This document shows positions 14,607 to 15,840 of a DNA stretch of 15,840 nucleotides, one piece after another (the stretch's first letter is position 1; each line of letters starts with the position of its first letter). The notes under the pieces are model-generated. The model did not search any database. It was not told where the DNA came from and saw nothing but the letters and a program-made list of their open reading frames with translations. The stretch lies in NCBI GenBank assembly GCA_002728035.1, contig PBUZ01000044.1, positions 1-15,840 on the forward strand. The letters are read 5' to 3'. The stretch comes from Methanobacteriota archaeon (GTDB lineage: Archaea; Thermoplasmatota; Poseidoniia; Poseidoniales; Poseidoniaceae). Position numbers and translations under genes: made by a program.

Positions 14607-14843
14607 TCACTCACCTGCCTCGTGCTGCTCGATAAACGAAGCAATCCATCTCGGGTCGCATACTTGGTACAAGAAAAAAAGGAATCCACCCGTTTCTCGA
14701 TCGGGCATGACGATGGAACGCTTTCGTAAATTATGCTGTTGCTTGAGGTACTGGATAAGCGACTCCAACACATCAGCGTCTTCTGCATGAACGCTTACGG
14801 GTTGACGGTCCCAGTCAACCCGAATGGACACCGAGAACACCAT
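14607..14843 (-). CDS. Unknown 78-aa protein in the ribosomal operon
   Basis: Not recognised. The protein begins MVFSVSIRVDWDRQPVSVH, a likely beta hairpin, followed by a helix (ADVLESLIQYLKQQHNLRK) and a strand-helix end (GFLFFLYQVCDPRWIASFIEQH). This suggests a small alpha/beta fold. Its ATG shares one base with the TGA of eS17 (TGATG), so it is translationally coupled to that gene, and its stop lies 2 nt before the methyltransferase start. That tight placement makes a real gene likely; its role is unknown. Confidence 0.72.
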   Translation of the reverse strand: MVFSVSIRVDWDRQPVSVHAEDADVLESLIQYLKQQHNLRKRSIVMPDRETGGFLFFLYQVCDPRWIASFIEQHEAGE

Positions 14844-15034
14844 CAATCGGTTCGGCGTTGTCGGTAACGAGTGACGTATCCAGCAATCCAGTTGCGGAGT
14901 TTCTTGGATTCCACATCAGTGAGTTCCGAGACCATTTGTTTGTTGTGGTCAAAGTCGTTGGTGAATTTCTCACCGTGTTCTTCGCACAAACGAATTGCTC
15001 GAATTTTGATAAAACTTGGACGAATATTTCCCAT
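14843..15034 (-). CDS. rps17e: 30S ribosomal protein eS17
   Basis: Small-subunit protein found in archaea and eukaryotes, not bacteria. The 63-aa sequence MGNIRPSFIKIRAIRLCEEH... DFDHNKQMVSEL ... SKKLRNWIAGYVTRYR matches the family from start to end. ATG at 15034 was chosen because it gives the conserved MGxIR start and GGAGTG lies 6 nt upstream. The end overlaps the next gene by one base. eL31 ends 5 nt upstream. Confidence 0.95.
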   Translation of the reverse strand: MGNIRPSFIKIRAIRLCEEHGEKFTNDFDHNKQMVSELTDVESKKLRNWIAGYVTRYRQRRTD

Positions 15035-15039
15035 TTTTC

Positions 15040-15315
15040 TCACTCCTTCATCAATTTGACTTCAACCGGGATGTCGGGTTCATCGTGACGGATCACGAGC
15101 AACCGTACCTTTCGAGGCGGATTTTCAATACCTCGCTTCCAAATGTATTCATTGACTTCCTCGTCGATGTAAAGCGTTTCATCCTCTCGAACCTTGAGAT
15201 GACGAATGACTTGCTCTCGAATGATTTGCATCGCTCGAGGGGCTCGCTTGTAGCGGGTGATGTTCCATGCGTTTCGCAATGGGACAATGAGTTCGGATTC
15301 GTTTGCGCGTGCCAT
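15040..15315 (-). CDS. rpl31e: 50S ribosomal protein eL31
   Basis: Large-subunit protein near the peptide exit tunnel in archaea and eukaryotes. The 91 residues show the family hallmarks: IVPLRNAWNITRYKRAPRAM, IREQVIRHLK, YIDEEVNEYIWKRGI and NPPRKVRLLVIR. GAGGTG at 15323-15328 (minus strand), overlapping the eL39 stop, lies 7 nt before the ATG. Confidence 0.96.
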   Translation of the reverse strand: MARANESELIVPLRNAWNITRYKRAPRAMQIIREQVIRHLKVREDETLYIDEEVNEYIWKRGIENPPRKVRLLVIRHDEPDIPVEVKLMKE

Positions 15316-15326
15316 GCATCAACACC

Positions 15327-15482
15327 TCATCGTTGCAACTTACTTCGTCGCCATTGGTGACGCTTAGGATGCGACACCGTGTTTCGGTCGGTCTTGAGCA
15401 TGACCCACACGGGGACACGCCGATTCTGCTTTCCTGCCTTCAAGAGGCGAATTTTCTTTGCTGCTGGCTTATTTTTTGACAT
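15327..15482 (-). CDS. rpl39e: 50S ribosomal protein eL39
   Basis: The smallest ribosomal protein of archaea and eukaryotes, lining the exit tunnel. The 51 residues begin [20 protein letters not shown] and end [13 protein letters not shown], with the usual basic content and conserved tryptophan. ATG at 15482 was chosen over the frame's upstream start because it gives the family N terminus. It lies 13 nt after the PDCD5-like gene. Confidence 0.96.
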   Translation of the reverse strand: MSKNKPAAKKIRLLKAGKQNRRVPVWVMLKTDRNTVSHPKRHQWRRSKLQR

Positions 15483-15495
15483 TTCGAGCACCTTC

Positions 15496-15840
15496 TCAGA
15501 TTCTTCGGATGGACGCATTGCTGCGGCTCTTGGACTGTTGGCTGAGCAGTTGCTTCAGGGAGGCATCGCTCATCGGGGGATGGAATGCACCACGTTCGAC
15601 CATGGCGGCAATTTGAGATTTGATTTGCTGGCATCGCTCTGGTTCAACCAGTGCAATTCTTGCCAAACGAGAACGGGCTTCAGGCGTGAGTGAGCGTCGC
15701 ATCACAGCATCGAGGTTGGCGGCGATGGCCGCTTTTTGCTCGGCCTCTTCTTGAGCCTCGAGTTGGCTTGCTGCTTGTTGTTTCAACTGATCTTGGAGTG
15801 CTTGCATTCGCTGTGCGCGGATGGCAGCCAATTCATCGTC
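15496..15840 (-). CDS. PDCD5/TFAR19-family DNA-binding protein (5' end cut by window edge)
   Basis: Archaeal relative of eukaryotic PDCD5, a small helical protein thought to bind DNA; its role in archaea is not settled. The frame is open to the last base of the window and reads [19 protein letters not shown], close to the family N terminus MSDDELEALRxRRL, so only a few residues are missing. The middle contains [11 protein letters not shown] and the conserved [17 protein letters not shown], followed by [10 protein letters not shown] and a Ser/Arg-rich tail. It is the usual neighbour of eL39 and eL31 in archaea. Confidence 0.92.
   Translation of the reverse strand, partial: DDELAAIRAQRMQALQDQLKQQAASQLEAQEEAEQKAAIAANLDAVMRRSLTPEARSRLARIALVEPERCQQIKSQIAAMVERGAFHPPMSDASLKQLLSQQSKSRSNASIRRI

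Noticed and set aside
14615..14788. Long N-terminal extension of the SPOUT methyltransferase
   Set aside because: It overlaps the 78-aa gene in another frame and lacks family-like sequence; a GTG with a ribosome binding site fits better.
1..15840. CRISPR arrays, insertion sequences, integrase sites and replication origin
   Set aside because: No regularly spaced repeats, transposase or integrase frames, or origin-like repeat clusters were seen.

Overview
The window looks like a chromosomal fragment of a marine planktonic archaeon, most likely a Marine Group II/III-type euryarchaeon (Poseidoniales-like). This is an inference. Archaeal/eukaryotic-type genes are present: Kae1, a PDCD5-family protein, and ribosomal proteins eL39, eL31 and eS17. 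They occur with aerobic heterotroph genes (imidazolonepropionase, methylmalonyl-CoA mutase/epimerase), at moderate GC, with tight gene packing. Ribosome binding sites often read GAGGTG about 5-7 nt before ATG, and TATA-like boxes lie 26-31 nt upstream of some starts.

Layout. Positions 1-74 (-) hold tRNA-Val(GAC) with a TATA-like box upstream, then a small DUF5679-like zinc-ribbon protein and an unidentified 108-aa protein, both (-). hutI (-) lies head-to-head with kae1 (+). From kae1 a (+) block runs through a charged unknown protein, a SlyD-like FKBP prolyl isomerase, methylmalonyl-CoA mutase catalytic subunit and methylmalonyl-CoA epimerase. A separate promoter-like element then precedes a small helical protein and a NatA/NatB-like ABC exporter pair. 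The exporter meets a convergent class-III aminotransferase (-) whose stop codon shares the sequence TTAA with the permease stop.

Positions 10652-10748 are a divergent promoter region containing a 9-bp inverted repeat and a repeated TATTCGT element. To its right lies a compact (+) operon: a 56-residue ribbon-helix-helix protein, folE, queE, a queC-msrB fusion and queD. Together these encode the route from GTP to preQ0, the precursor of archaeosine in archaeal tRNA. The QueC half of the fusion lacks all four cysteines expected at the zinc site, although its PP-loop motif is intact, and a complete MsrB domain is joined in frame at its C terminus. This is the most unusual feature here.

Positions 13781-15840 (-) read as a ribosomal operon: PDCD5-like (cut by the window edge), eL39, eL31, eS17, an unknown 78-aa protein and a SPOUT (TrmJ-type) RNA methyltransferase, with short gaps or overlaps. 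No mobile element, CRISPR array or origin was seen. The longest stretch without a gene is about 248 bases (294-541).
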